NCBI GenBank assembly: GCA_963855995.1
Contig: OY979717.1
Location: forward strand, 3,734,728 to 3,798,727
DNA: 64,000 nt
Direction of reading: 5' to 3'
From: Muricea muricata
Taxonomy: Eukaryota; Cnidaria; Anthozoa; Malacalcyonacea; Plexauridae
Shown: positions 24,014-34,278 of the stretch, piece by piece
How the letters are laid out: the number at the start of each line of letters is the position of its first letter
Position numbering within the stretch: position 1 is the first letter of the stretch
Translations under genes and position numbers: made by a program
The notes under the pieces: model-generated
What the model was told of the DNA's origin: nothing
Seen by the model: only the letters and a program-made list of their open reading frames with translations
Databases searched by the model: none

Positions 24014-24449
24014 TACACGGCCAAGTTCGCGCAGTTTGCAGCAGGCCTGTCGTCAGCCTGTTGTGGAATGTCGTCGTCAGGCCGCATCTCAGATGCGTTC
24101 GCGCGGCATGTTGCGGCCTGTCGTCACATGGCTGCTACAGTCTGTCGTCAGATCTGCTACAAAACTGTTCTGACAGAACTGCAGCAGTGCTGTTGTGAAC
24201 AGATCCGCTGCAGACCTGTTGTAACAGAACTGCAACAGTGCTGTTGTGGACAGAATTGCAGCAGGTTGTAGTGAACAAGTTGTAACAGCTCTGTGAATAA
24301 CAGACCTGCCGAATACTGCAATCTGCAGTTTCCTTTTTACACGAATTACTCATTATTAATTTACAAAGAACACTCGTTAGACCGTTTGGTCAAAATTTTA
24401 ATTAATCTTTTTGTATCAAAACTTACAATGGTTTTAGCTATATATTACA

Positions 24450-24620
24450 CGCCAGTTAACAAGTAAACTCACTCGATAAATACAAGTACAGTCAATAATG
24501 TAATATATTGTAATCCCTGAACAATAACAATGCACAATATTATACGCGCGAAAACAAGCGGAAGTAATCTTGCGGAAGTCACGCGTTCTACTAATATAAA
24601 TAACGACACCATGTGTGGCG
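24450..24620 (-). repeat. 3' LTR of the Gypsy-like element
   Basis: This 171-bp copy is near-identical to 30140-30310. The ends form the short inverted pair CGCCA/TGGCG rather than the usual TG/CA. ACA flanks the whole element on both sides (24447-24449 and 30311-30313), a very short visible target duplication. Confidence 0.85.
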
Positions 24621-24688
24621 CAGTTTCTGTTTGTTTTTTTTTTCCTAAGATGGTGAGGCTGTTCCATACTTCAGCTACAGTTACTCTA

Positions 24689-25135
24689 CAGGGTGTCCCA
24701 AAAAAAACGGAACCCGCATAAATTAATTATGCAGTCGTTAAAAATATTATTCACAATAATGTAATTATTATTCACAATAGTGTAATGACTTGACATTTCT
24801 GTACCTCTGGGATTTCATATTTTTGTGCAGCATATGTCAAAGCAAAACAAGTTAAATGTAATGTCTTTCACTTATCCGTATTGCTAATTTTTCACTCAAA
24901 AGTGTAGTAAAAACAAAGCGACATTAACTGAGTAATAGCAACAACAAACGTAATCATGTTTCCTATAAAAGTTTTGACGAACGAGGACAAAATCAACGTG
25001 TATGACACAGCTTTTAAAACTTTTATAGCTGTCAATTTGGGAATCATAATGCATACAACATTAATTTATGCGGGTTTCGTTTTAAGTGCATACATAATTG
25101 ATTTATGTGGGTTCCGTTTTTTTTGGGACACCCTG
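24689..25135. mobile_element. 447-bp Tc1/mariner-like MITE
   Basis: The terminal inverted repeats begin CAGGGTGTCCCAAAAAA and continue into CGGAACCCGCATAAATTA, with TA duplicated at 24687-24688 and 25136-25137. It sits between the pol frame and the 3' LTR of the retrotransposon, so it is younger than that insertion or moved with it. A related, more diverged copy is at 43081-43394. Confidence 0.88.
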
Positions 25136-25164
25136 TATATAAACTAACGCAAGTATTTACAATA

Positions 25165-28100
25165 TTAATGTTCATACTCCAAGTAGTTGGGTGGCTTTCG
25201 TATGCGCTGAGGCCGTGTGGGTATTTGGGCGGTGGTCGGAGAAGATGGGTGAAGCTGCAAAACGTCAGGCACCGATGGAGAAGGCCGGGGTTCCACGGGG
25301 GCTGACTCAACCATACACTGCGTTTCGTCCTCACTATCTGATTCGGCGAAATGGTTGCCTGTGGCCTGACTCACTTCACTGGGAACACGATAACATTCGT
25401 CAAGGCGGACTTTATAAGAGACTGCTCGAATCTGTGAATTAGTAAACTTCTTGATAAAGCACCATGGGTGGTCAATTGATACCACCAGGTATCTGTTGCG
25501 GACTTTTGTTTTATCTCGTTCGGTACGCAGGTAAACGAGATCACCAACTGCTATTTTGTGGATTGAAGTGTGCACACGAGTTTCTTTAGGATATTTGGAG
25601 CGTTCGCTATAGGGGTGATTCTTTAAGCGCTGTTGACGCTGGGTTCTGATTGTGTTGATGTCGTCTATCGGGAGTTGAGTGTTAGAGTATTGGTCCCTGT
25701 GTGTCCATAATTCGTATGCAGAGAGTCCCTGTCGACGAAGGCGGGAGTTTAGCCTGGATATAGCAATACTTAATCCAAGGTGAGTAATAGGTTCCCCATT
25801 TGGTGCTTGTCGGCGGAGTTCTTCCTCGACTTCAGCAACGGCCTTCTCTGCAACCGGATTCTTGTTGATGTTTTTGGCTCTACCAATCTCCAACGTGATG
25901 CCTAGGGTCAGAAGTGCGGGATCATTTTTTAACGCTCGGAAACCAGGGGCAGGATCTACTCGAATTGTAGCAGGGGGACCGTCGGGAGAGTGGAGTGCGA
26001 CGAATAAAGTGGATAGATTGTCGCGAAGGGTGGCAGTCTTTTCGTCCGAAATGATACAGGCAGAGGTAAAAGATGTCGAGGTATCTCGAAGAACAAGAAT
26101 AAACTGTTTGCTTCTTCGAAGAACATCTGCAGCAAAGGAGATGCCAACTACAGCAGGTGGATCGTTTGTGGTCTGTTTTAGTAGAGGTTGTGGCAGATTG
26201 CGGAGAGAGGCGCAGGTGTGGCACGTGTCGCGAACACGATCAATGGCTTTCGTCATATCGAGAGCATAAAAATGGCGTTTCATAGCAAGATTCAATTGAT
26301 GCGCAGTGGGATGGTCCAGTCTGACGTGGAGAGCTGTTATAAGACTATCGAGGGCACTGCGTGGAACAACAATCAATTCCGTAATGGGGGAAAGAGGGTC
26401 TGTACGTGGAACGACCAAGAGGCCATCTTTAGCAATGGATGCGACGTTAAGATATCGCTTCACATCATTGATGTTGGTGGCTTTTTTGGAGGGTCGTGTG
26501 CCTTGTTTCAAGTGGGCATGGGTGCGACGAAGGTCGGAACACTCAGCCTGAACCTCATACCACGCGGATCTCGTTGTAAATGGCAGATGTGAAAGGTTTC
26601 GAATATCTTGAACAGACGCTGCCCGAACGACGGAATCTTCAGTCGCCGCGATGAATGTGCAGACTTGGCAATGTGGCTCGGAACATTCGGCAGCATTGCG
26701 GCTTGAAAAATCTGAAGGGATATTAGACGACCCAGCAAGGTGTTGAACGTGAACGGCATAACGACTGACGATGGAAAGAAAGGATGTTACTCGAGGGCTG
26801 GCAGAAAATTCTCCACGACACAATTTTTGAACTGCCTGTACACATGGCTTGCTGTCCGTAAGTAGGCACGTGGGCTGGACTGATTGTATTATGTATGGAA
26901 TGAAATGTTTGATGGACGCTGCAATGCTTAGGGCCTCGATCTCGCACGGAAGCCAGGTGACCTGGTGTTTGCGCAATTTGGCGCTGAAAAAGCCTGCAAG
27001 TTGTACTTTGCTATCCCTGTTTACATACAACGTTGCACCGATACCGCTTTTAGCCACTGAACCATCGGTCACAATCCAGAGTTGGTCGGATGGTCGTGGG
27101 AGCGTAATGGACTTGTGTTCCTTGAGAGCATTTTGGGCAGCATGGAAGTGTACAAGTGAAGTATCTGTCCACGGTATAGCGTCACGGGATTCTTTGCCTG
27201 ATATGAACTGATCAAGTGGTGCGAGGAGTTGGGAGCAGCTTGGAAGGACACGGCTCAGGGCTTTGTATGCGCCAATAAATGAGCGTAATCCACGGACAGT
27301 GTCTGGCGGTGGACACGAAGAAAGAGTAGCAACGCGATGTTGGCTGGCGGACAACTGACCTAGTGTCCAGACCCATCCAAGGATGGTGGTGGATTGGGGA
27401 CAGATTGTGGTTTTAGATGCAGACAGGTGAAGATTGCACCGCTGGAGGGCATCTAGAACTCGTTGCCAGTTCTGTAACAGCTCTTCGGGTGTGTCTGCAC
27501 CACAATAAAGATCATCTGCCAGTTTTGCCGCGATTCCATCCTGTAAACAATCTCCGAGAACCCGACACATGAGTTCTTCTAGGGCAGTTTCGGAACCTGG
27601 CATTCCCATTGCACAACGTGTGTAGGCACGGACGCCCCGGAAAGGTGTTGCAACGCCGCAATACTTCATAGATTCCTTTGCTAGGGGTATCTGATAGAAT
27701 GCGCTAGTGAGATCAGTTACGATCAGGTACTTCCACCTTGCGATTGTGCGCAAGGTGGTCTCCACGTCGGGCATTAAAGATGGTTGAGGCTTACTGTATC
27801 TGGCCACGTCAGCAAAGGCAGTGACTAGTCGGTGTCCACCAGATGGTTTTGTGACTAGAAAGGATGGGTTGAGATATTCTATCGTTATGCCAATGTCCTC
27901 TGGACGTTGAAATACTCCCTGACGCTCCAGCTCATCAAACTTTGCCTGCAGCTGAACTAACTTGTTGCGAGAATACTGGGGGAGACGACCCTTTCGTTGG
28001 GGCGGTTGCACTGGGCCCATGTTGACGATGGCTTCGAAAGGACCCACGGCGCCATTGTATCCGGAAATGAAGGGGTCAAATACAGAGTCGTAACTGTGCA

Positions 28101-28242
28101 GTAACTTTTGGAAAGCGGCACGACTGGTTTCAGGTAGGATATGGTCAGGGTCTAGTTGGACTGCAGAGGAGTGGAGGGGAATGGGTTCTGCTGGTGTGGA
28201 GGGTGGGGGGGGGGGGGGCAGGAGGTAGTGTGTTATCGACAA
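25165..28242 (-). CDS. pol: Retrotransposon pol: reverse transcriptase, RNase H, integrase
   Basis: The frame is long (1025 codons). The reverse transcriptase lies in roughly the first third and has the catalytic-loop block KLADDLYCG. RNase H follows (LWIVTDGSVAKSGIGATLY). An integrase comes next, with an HH-CC-type zinc region (LDHPTAHQLN...CHTCASL) and a DDE core. A C-terminal tail follows. It overlaps the upstream gag-protease frame by about 100 bp, so the element probably relies on the frameshifting known in this group. It acts in reverse transcription and integration of the element. Confidence 0.88.
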   Translation of the reverse strand: MSITHYLLPPPPPPSTPAEPIPLHSSAVQLDPDHILPETSRAAFQKLLHSYDSVFDPFISGYNGAVGPFEAIVNMGPVQPPQRKGRLPQYSRNKLVQLQAKFDELERQGVFQRPEDIGITIEYLNPSFLVTKPSGGHRLVTAFADVARYSKPQPSLMPDVETTLRTIARWKYLIVTDLTSAFYQIPLAKESMKYCGVATPFRGVRAYTRCAMGMPGSETALEELMCRVLGDCLQDGIAAKLADDLYCGADTPEELLQNWQRVLDALQRCNLHLSASKTTICPQSTTILGWVWTLGQLSASQHRVATLSSCPPPDTVRGLRSFIGAYKALSRVLPSCSQLLAPLDQFISGKESRDAIPWTDTSLVHFHAAQNALKEHKSITLPRPSDQLWIVTDGSVAKSGIGATLYVNRDSKVQLAGFFSAKLRKHQVTWLPCEIEALSIAASIKHFIPYIIQSVQPTCLLTDSKPCVQAVQKLCRGEFSASPRVTSFLSIVSRYAVHVQHLAGSSNIPSDFSSRNAAECSEPHCQVCTFIAATEDSVVRAASVQDIRNLSHLPFTTRSAWYEVQAECSDLRRTHAHLKQGTRPSKKATNINDVKRYLNVASIAKDGLLVVPRTDPLSPITELIVVPRSALDSLITALHVRLDHPTAHQLNLAMKRHFYALDMTKAIDRVRDTCHTCASLRNLPQPLLKQTTNDPPAVVGISFAADVLRRSKQFILVLRDTSTSFTSACIISDEKTATLRDNLSTLFVALHSPDGPPATIRVDPAPGFRALKNDPALLTLGITLEIGRAKNINKNPVAEKAVAEVEEELRRQAPNGEPITHLGLSIAISRLNSRLRRQGLSAYELWTHRDQYSNTQLPIDDINTIRTQRQQRLKNHPYSERSKYPKETRVHTSIHKIAVGDLVYLRTERDKTKVRNRYLVVSIDHPWCFIKKFTNSQIRAVSYKVRLDECYRVPSEVSQATGNHFAESDSEDETQCMVESAPVEPRPSPSVPDVLQLHPSSPTTAQIPTRPQRIRKPPNYLEYEH

Positions 28243-29980
28243 TAGACACGTCTGAGGTTAAGGTGGGTAGGACCTGGCAAAAGTGTTCATGGCGAGCAAG
28301 ATGTTGAGGTTCAGTCGTGTCATTCAGAATACGAACGTGACCAGCAACAGCTTCAACGATGTTGGGATGAGGCCAATTACGAGTCGATCTGGCGCAATCT
28401 GGGCGAGGTTCCAGTGCAAGGATAGAATCAGGGTGGACTTGGGGAGGTAACTGAATGTCTATATACTCTCCTGGCCAAATGACTGTAGATGATGGTGAAG
28501 CACGTAAGACATGGGACTGGGTGCGCCGTACATGGTTCTGTGGAGGGTCAGGGCCTTCAGCTCCATAATACAAGATGTGGGAGCCTTGGATGGATATCTG
28601 TTGGAGGGATGGTCTAACCGAGATGTCATTGAGTGCCATAAAGGGCGTTCCTGCTAAGATATCAACATCGAGTTCCTCGACTGCGAGGGCATCAAGATGA
28701 AGGTCAACATGATCGCGATTGACATTGAAGTGGACTTCCCCAACTACGGTAAGGGGGGTTATGCCGTCAGCCTGGAGGGCAGTTTGTCTGGTCTTATGGA
28801 TAATGGCCCCAACTTGTCTAGCCACTGACGCTTTGATCATACTTATCTCGGCACCTGTGTCGAGGGTAAGCTGCAGAGCATGATGGTGGTAAAAAACCTT
28901 AAGGTGAGGAGAGCGCTTGGTACAGACCCGTCGCGTTGTAGGCGTAACGCGGTAGTTATGGGAGCTACCTTCCATAATGCTTTCAGGAGGAGTTGCTATG
29001 TGGCCAGGAGGGGTTTCAATGTAATCAGATGCAGTTTCGATATCCAAGCTTTCGGACATCACTTGTCGTGCACGGGTCAAGTATTGGCGATCAGGAGTTG
29101 GAAGGAAGGGACACTTGCTAAGGTAATGGTAAAACTGTGATCGGTTTGCTTGTTGACACAGAGGGCATATTTTCCGTCTTGTACTTGGGACCCTGGTGTT
29201 GGAAGGTGCCTGTGGGTGTGTATTACGTTGAGAGCTAGACTGTTGAAATGCAGTACGTAGGACTTTTGACTCATTTGTGCTCTGAATTTCTTCCAGCAGG
29301 GACTCGAGGGCCTGGGATATTTCAGGCTTTAGGCTGGCTAATGTTTGGGACCTTAGCTCAGTTCCGTAGCGCTGCTTAATGAGTGCTGGTAAGTCGGGGT
29401 GAACTAGACGTAACCATGTAATAACGATAACATTTTCAAGGGTGGGAGTAAGCTCTTCATCGTTAGTCACATTTTCCCCGTGGTGGCGGATACTGCCATT
29501 CACCTTTAGCAAATTATCGTCCATAAAGCCCAATAGACGTTGATAGAGGTCCTCGGGTCGTTCCCCGGGTTCTAAGTGCAGGTTATTAAAATCTAAGAAC
29601 CTGGCACCGGTAGCCTGGAACCCAAAGTGAGCTCGAATAGCCTGCCAAATTGATTGCATGGATGTGGAATTTTTAACAATAGTGTTGCGAGCAACTACCG
29701 GACAAAAGTTAGCAATCTGACCCAACATTAATTCTAGGTGAGTTACCTTTTGAGCGGCGGTCCGTCGGTTTGCTTGTGGTACGTCCTCGCCATCATCAGC
29801 GAAGCCTCGAGTTGGCTGATTGCTAGTCTTGCGTTGCCATGTTGTTTCTTCGAGCAAAAAGTGAGCAAAATTCGGATCCAAGGACAAGATATATAGAAGG
29901 TTCTGACGCCACGCTTCGAATGAAGTGATTGTTTCATCTTTGGATAAACTCCACTGTTTAGGAGCACGATTACTGGCCAT
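28145..29980 (-). CDS. gag: Retrotransposon gag-protease frame
   Basis: This 611-codon frame follows the 5' LTR and leader. The N-terminal half looks gag-like (helical, charged). In the middle, the cluster CPLCQQANRSQFYHYLSKCP could be a zinc knuckle variant. An aspartic protease follows, with the active-site block LTLDTGAEISMI. The tail overlaps pol. The gag assignment rests on position and the protease on motif. Confidence 0.82.
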   Translation of the reverse strand: MASNRAPKQWSLSKDETITSFEAWRQNLLYILSLDPNFAHFLLEETTWQRKTSNQPTRGFADDGEDVPQANRRTAAQKVTHLELMLGQIANFCPVVARNTIVKNSTSMQSIWQAIRAHFGFQATGARFLDFNNLHLEPGERPEDLYQRLLGFMDDNLLKVNGSIRHHGENVTNDEELTPTLENVIVITWLRLVHPDLPALIKQRYGTELRSQTLASLKPEISQALESLLEEIQSTNESKVLRTAFQQSSSQRNTHPQAPSNTRVPSTRRKICPLCQQANRSQFYHYLSKCPFLPTPDRQYLTRARQVMSESLDIETASDYIETPPGHIATPPESIMEGSSHNYRVTPTTRRVCTKRSPHLKVFYHHHALQLTLDTGAEISMIKASVARQVGAIIHKTRQTALQADGITPLTVVGEVHFNVNRDHVDLHLDALAVEELDVDILAGTPFMALNDISVRPSLQQISIQGSHILYYGAEGPDPPQNHVRRTQSHVLRASPSSTVIWPGEYIDIQLPPQVHPDSILALEPRPDCARSTRNWPHPNIVEAVAGHVRILNDTTEPQHLARHEHFCQVLPTLTSDVSIVDNTLPPAPPPPTLHTSRTHSPPLLCSPTRP

Positions 29981-30139
29981 TCTGATGACTTAGCGACTGA
30001 CTTTTTACAGCGTGATACAAGCTGTCGTGTTTTGACTCCTTTAGTGCGAGCGAATTGTTGTCGATCTGAATGTGTAGCAAAGTTACACCTTGTCGTAACT
30101 GTTTATTAAATCAGAGTTGAATAAATGACGCTGCCACCA

Positions 30140-30310
30140 CGCCAGTTAACAAGTAAACTCACTCGATAAACACAAGTACAGTCAATAATGTAATATATTG
30201 TAATCCCTGAACAATAACAATGCACAATATTATACGCGCGAAAACAAGCGGAAGTAATCTTGCGGAAGTCACGCGTTCTACTAATATAAATAACGACACC
30301 ATGTGTGGCG
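30140..30310 (-). repeat. 5' LTR of the Gypsy-like element
   Basis: This is a 171-bp copy of the 3' LTR. On the minus strand it contains an AT-rich TTATTTATATTAG stretch near its start that may serve as the promoter core. Confidence 0.85.
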
Positions 30311-30351
30311 ACAGGTAATAACTGCACTTATTATAGAGTCAATACTTCTTT

Positions 30352-30432
30352 GTACACGTATTTTAATATAGTACACGTATTTTAATATAGTACACGTATT
30401 TTAATATAGTACACGTATTTTAATATAGTACA
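30352..30432. repeat. 22-bp tandem repeat, about 4 copies, in X copy F
   Basis: The unit ACACGTATTTTAATATAGT is repeated head to tail. In the other X copies this place carries one ACACGTATTTTCATATTTAC block followed by AGTACACGAAGTGC, so the array is a local expansion unique to this copy. Confidence 0.85.
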
Positions 30433-32019
30433 CTTTCGCATCCAGCGTTTAAGCTAATTGCCTTGATTCTTTGCTTCTTTTGTCTTGTGGTGATATATAA
30501 CGGCTGTAATTTTGCCAATACACAATTCCAGTGAGATCAAGGATGTGAAGGATACCACAAATATTCCTGTAGAGTTATACAGACTTGAAATTATACACAA
30601 ATATTAAGATTTACAGTGTTTTAGGGCCAAACCATGCATTTCAATGATGCCTGGTTTTCATAACTTATTCATAGAAAAGTATAATATAAATAAAACTACA
30701 GTTGACTAGGTTAGGCCATAATTTCGTGTTATTTTTCAACAACATTTTACTTCAAAAGTATAATTTGAACTGCGGCCGGTCGTATTAAAAATTAAGCGGT
30801 TGATAAGTCGGAAATATCGGACAAGTTTTTACTTTGCAAAAACCAACAAGCTAAATATATTTAGCCGGGAAGAACAATCATATATTAAACCAAATATTTA
30901 TTCCACAAAACCTAAAATTTTCAGATTTGACTTATCCACCGTTTAAGCATGTTTTCGTCTCGAAAACAACAGAAGCGTTGTTTTACACGATAATTTTGCA
31001 ATATCTACAAAGGGTATCATTTTAAGCTAACCTAATTAGTGGCAAAAGGGAAACTTACCATGTTTTTTTTCAAAACTTTCCTCTTCAAAACTTCGAAAGA
31101 GAACCGCATTTCAAAATATAAAATGTTTGTCCCGTTGTCCCGTTTGTCTTGCTGTCGTGATAGCCAATCCGTTTGCATTTTAATACATAGCAACAACCAA
31201 TTGTATGAGATTTCGTCCACTTTAAACAGATTAAATCGTCGTATGAAAACTCTTGCCGTTGACAATCCTGTTGATACATCTATTAGTCACCGCACCATAG
31301 ACGATCACAAAGTGCTGCAAATTTGTCAACCCAGACACGCTACAAAGTTTGTTCGAACGGATTTGCTTACATAACAACTCCGACGACATCAATTTTTAAA
31401 CAACTTGTTCTAGCAAGCATGATGTGGTTTGTTTCAATAAGCCTTTACCAATTTGCTCAAACATCTTACTATAAAATAGTAAGTACAAGCCAAGTAGTTA
31501 AAACAAGCTTGTTGTCAACAAGCTTGCTACAATTTTGCAAAAGAACAAGCTTGCTACAACTTGTACACAATTTGCTACAATCTTGTCAAGCGAACATGTT
31601 GTCAACAAGATGTGAGATTTTTACTATAGAGATATATCGCCAGCTTAACGCGATATGAAACAAGTCGCGTTTCGACTGACAGCAACAGATCTGTCGCAGA
31701 TGGTCATCAGCTTGTTCCGAGCTTTTTGACAACCGCTCAAAGCTAGTCTGTTTGAACAGTCGGAACAGCTCTGATGATTTCATCGGATTTGCTGCAAGCT
31801 GTTATAACAGATCTGTTATTCCCTGTTTTCAACAGGATTGATCAGGGTCGTTTGATCAGCTTGCTGCAGGCCTGCAAGCGGCAATATGCGACAGGCCTGT
31901 TTCAACAGGTCTGTTACAGCCTGACGAAATGAACAGGCCTGCTACTTTATGTTAACAGCCTGCGCCAGCTCGGTAAAATCAACAGCTTGCAGCAGGTCTG
32001 TGATATTTCTGGCCGTGTA

Positions 32020-32929
32020 GGTAGCCCAAATATCAGTGGTATTAATCATTTTTTCTTCCGACTGCATTATTTACGCGCGGTCTGATTTGTGACGTGTACA
32101 TGTTCGTATGACCATAGTGTTAATTAATAAGGTTGGCAAATGCATTCCTGTACATGCACATAGCCCTGGCCAAAACTTTTATAAAATACACGACAAAACA
32201 CAGAATAAGTAAGCTCAGATACTTTTATTAAATTGCCAGTCAATTTTTTGTCGAAATTTACCTGAAACTTTGATGAAATTTGCGAACTTCGCGTCGTAAA
32301 ATATATGTCGTGCCGGTACGCTCTTCCGCTTAAATGATACTGATTCTTTAACCTGTTCCAATTTACGAGTAAATCACAACTTCCCCGGCTTCCTCTTATC
32401 TGTTATTTGTTAGTTTATTATGTATACTTCATATAGTAATGTCATATAAGCATATTACATGAGATGCATATTTGTCAAAAAACTACCAAAATACTGTATT
32501 ATTTTGAGACATTTCTTGGCCCACCACTTCTAAATTGTTTCCTTGACTTTGTTGTTATGTTTTTCATGATTTGTGTACATTTCAGACAGTGACAAACTGC
32601 TAAAAACGCACGTGCAATATGGAGAACATAACAAAGTCAAAGAACTTTCGTCTAGTGTGGGTTACATTGGGATAGTAAGTGATGTATTCACAGCGACTTT
32701 GAAACGCCTTATATCTCATTACAATGAATGAAATTAAAGCTCGGCGAAAGGCTGACATTATTACCTAATATATTTATTAATTGTCTCCAGTCGAATAAAA
32801 AATAGGCTAAATGTTTCTTTTACTCAAAACTTGCTTTAATTAGGCATGAATAACTTCGTGCGAAAAACCGCTGAGATATATTTCGGCCGCATGTCCTGAA
32901 TTTCTGGCCATGCGATTTTATAACAAACT
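32020..32929. other. No gene seen
   Basis: This is single-copy-looking AT-rich DNA between X copy F and an inverted repeat. I recognise no exon or mobile-element end. Confidence 0.4.
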
Positions 32930-33068
32930 TACTTGCAGGGAGGTTGGTTCGGGATTAACGCACCGAGGGGTCTGACAGCTGTTCGAACCTACCGAGCGAA
33001 GCGAGGTAGGTTCGGACAGCTGTCAGACCCCGAGGTGCGTTAATCCCGAACCAACCGAACCTGCAAGT
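32930..33068. repeat. ~140-bp inverted repeat with GAGCGAAGCGAG core
   Basis: TACTTGCAGG...GTTGGTTCGGGATTAACG on the left is mirrored on the right, with CTACCGAGCGAAGCGAGGTAG at the centre. Similar AAGCAGGTAAGTTCGG blocks follow at 33356-33470, perhaps a larger decayed element. It is non-coding. Confidence 0.8.
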
Positions 33069-33740
33069 AAGTTGGGTTTTTATCCCATACTAAACTTATC
33101 TTCTTGTGTTGTTTTCCGAGGCTCGCTGAGTCGCCGATGTATTTTGTCAACATTTTCTCTTCTTAAAATTATTGGTCTCTTAATATTTCTTTATCAGGGT
33201 CTCTATTATCTTTAGTTTACAATTTTCCGTTTCTTTTTGCTTGGTTTCTGTGACGTCTTTAGCCCAAAAATGTTCTTTAAAGTGTAGGTTTAATCATCAG
33301 CTAAATTTTGTTCGCCATTGTTGTTGAGCAGTTTGAGGCGGACGGCAGCGTAAGCAGCAAGCAGGTAAGTTCGGGTTTTTGTAACCAATCAGAAAGCCGG
33401 TTTTATCGATAAAAGAGAAAAGCGGGTAAGTTCGGAAAAAGCAGGTTAGTTCGAAAAAAACTTACCTGCTGAGAACCAGTCAGAAGCCCGCTTTCATGAC
33501 ACATATGGGATAAGAGTTCGTTCGAAAGTGTTAGAACGGAGGTTCAATTTACGTTTTCTGAAATTAACGTACATGAAGTAATGCTGCTGAAATAATTAGT
33601 CTGTCTTATGTAGACGAATGGGAAAAGGCTTGGGTATTAACGATTTTCAAATCTGAAGACAGGCAAAAATTATTGCCCAATTTTGATTTTACCAATTATA
33701 AGTAAAATTAATCTTTAAGCTTTCTCTAGCGGTGACTTGA
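33069..33740. other. Decayed repeat flank; no gene
   Basis: It contains repeated GTAAGTTCGG-type blocks at 33356-33470 that echo the preceding inverted repeat. Otherwise there is no recognisable feature. Confidence 0.4.
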
Positions 33741-33742
33741 AC

Positions 33743-33900
33743 GAGGTAGTTTTTCTTAATATTCGGAAAGCGTTTGATTCAACTAACAATAATATGAAAG
33801 AACAAGTTGGGATTTCAAATATCGAACTAAAATGGTTTCAATCCTATCTTTCTGATTGGGAACAAGTGTCTTTTGTCAGTGATACGATGTCAACAAGACT
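33743..33900 (+). pseudogene. LINE reverse-transcriptase fragment
   Basis: The translation reads EVVFLNIRKAFDSTNN, then ELKWFQSYLSDWEQVSF. This matches the LINE reverse-transcriptase block 'vFLDlrKAFDtv' and the following 'WfxSYLsxRxQ' (CR1/L2/Jockey-like group). The first catalytic Asp is replaced by Asn. Only about 50 residues remain, with no neighbouring domain. Confidence 0.6.
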
Positions 33901-34047
33901 CTTTTATGTTTGAGTTCAATGGTTCGAAATCACGGACGTCAAAGTTGAAGGACTGTTGTTGTTGATTTCAAGCGAGAAGCTGAGAACGGCTGACTCTATG
34001 ACTGGCCACCGGCAACTGGCTGGACACTTCTGGCTGCAGCGTCTGTG

Positions 34048-34278
34048 GGCCAGTTTTTCAAAAGCAGGTTAGCTTAACTTTGGGTTAACTTTTTAGAGCT
34101 TATTTTCTTAGAGCTTATTTACCATCTTATAGAAATATATTTCCTAAATAAATCTTGCCTCGATCGAGTGAAGTTTTCCTTTCTCAAGTTTTAAAAGAAA
34201 TGGATGTATTAAAATACACAAACTAAAACAGAGGGTAAATTTAACCCAAGCTTAGCGCTAGCTTGGAAAAACTGGCCC
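34048..34278. mobile_element. Short MITE with GGCCAGTTTTTC ends
   Basis: The left end GGGCCAGTTTTTCAAAAGC and the right end GCTTGGAAAAACTGGCCCC are inverted repeats. The inner TTAACTTTGGGTTAA and TTTAACCCAAGC are also mirrored. No coding frame is present and the target duplication was not resolved. Confidence 0.6.

Larger units (their letters stand above)
24450..30310 (-). mobile_element. Gypsy-like LTR retrotransposon, looks whole and young
   Basis: The element reads on the minus strand: 171-bp LTR (30140-30310), a primer-binding-site-like TGGTGGCAGCG directly inside it, a gag-protease frame, an overlapping pol frame, a purine-rich tract before the 3' LTR, and the 3' LTR (24450-24620). The order of parts in pol (reverse transcriptase, RNase H, integrase) fits Ty3/Gypsy-type elements. 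The two LTRs differ at only one position that I can find, so insertion was recent. It lies in X copy F and itself received a MITE outside the coding frames. I see no obvious break in the two long frames. Confidence 0.85.
24014..32019 (+). mobile_element. X element copy F, split by an LTR retrotransposon
   Basis: The left part is 24014-24449. It resumes at 30311 and ends GGCCGTGTA at 32019. The interruption lies within the sequence TATTACAGGTAATAACTGC that is intact in copies A, C and D. A local 22-bp tandem expansion lies at 30352-30432. The THAP-like frame lies on the minus strand at 31279-31085. Confidence 0.85.

Noticed and set aside
33069-33500. Larger transposon spanning the GAGCGAAGCGAG hairpin
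   Set aside because: Similar GTAAGTTCGG blocks recur, but no pair of ends with a target duplication could be matched.
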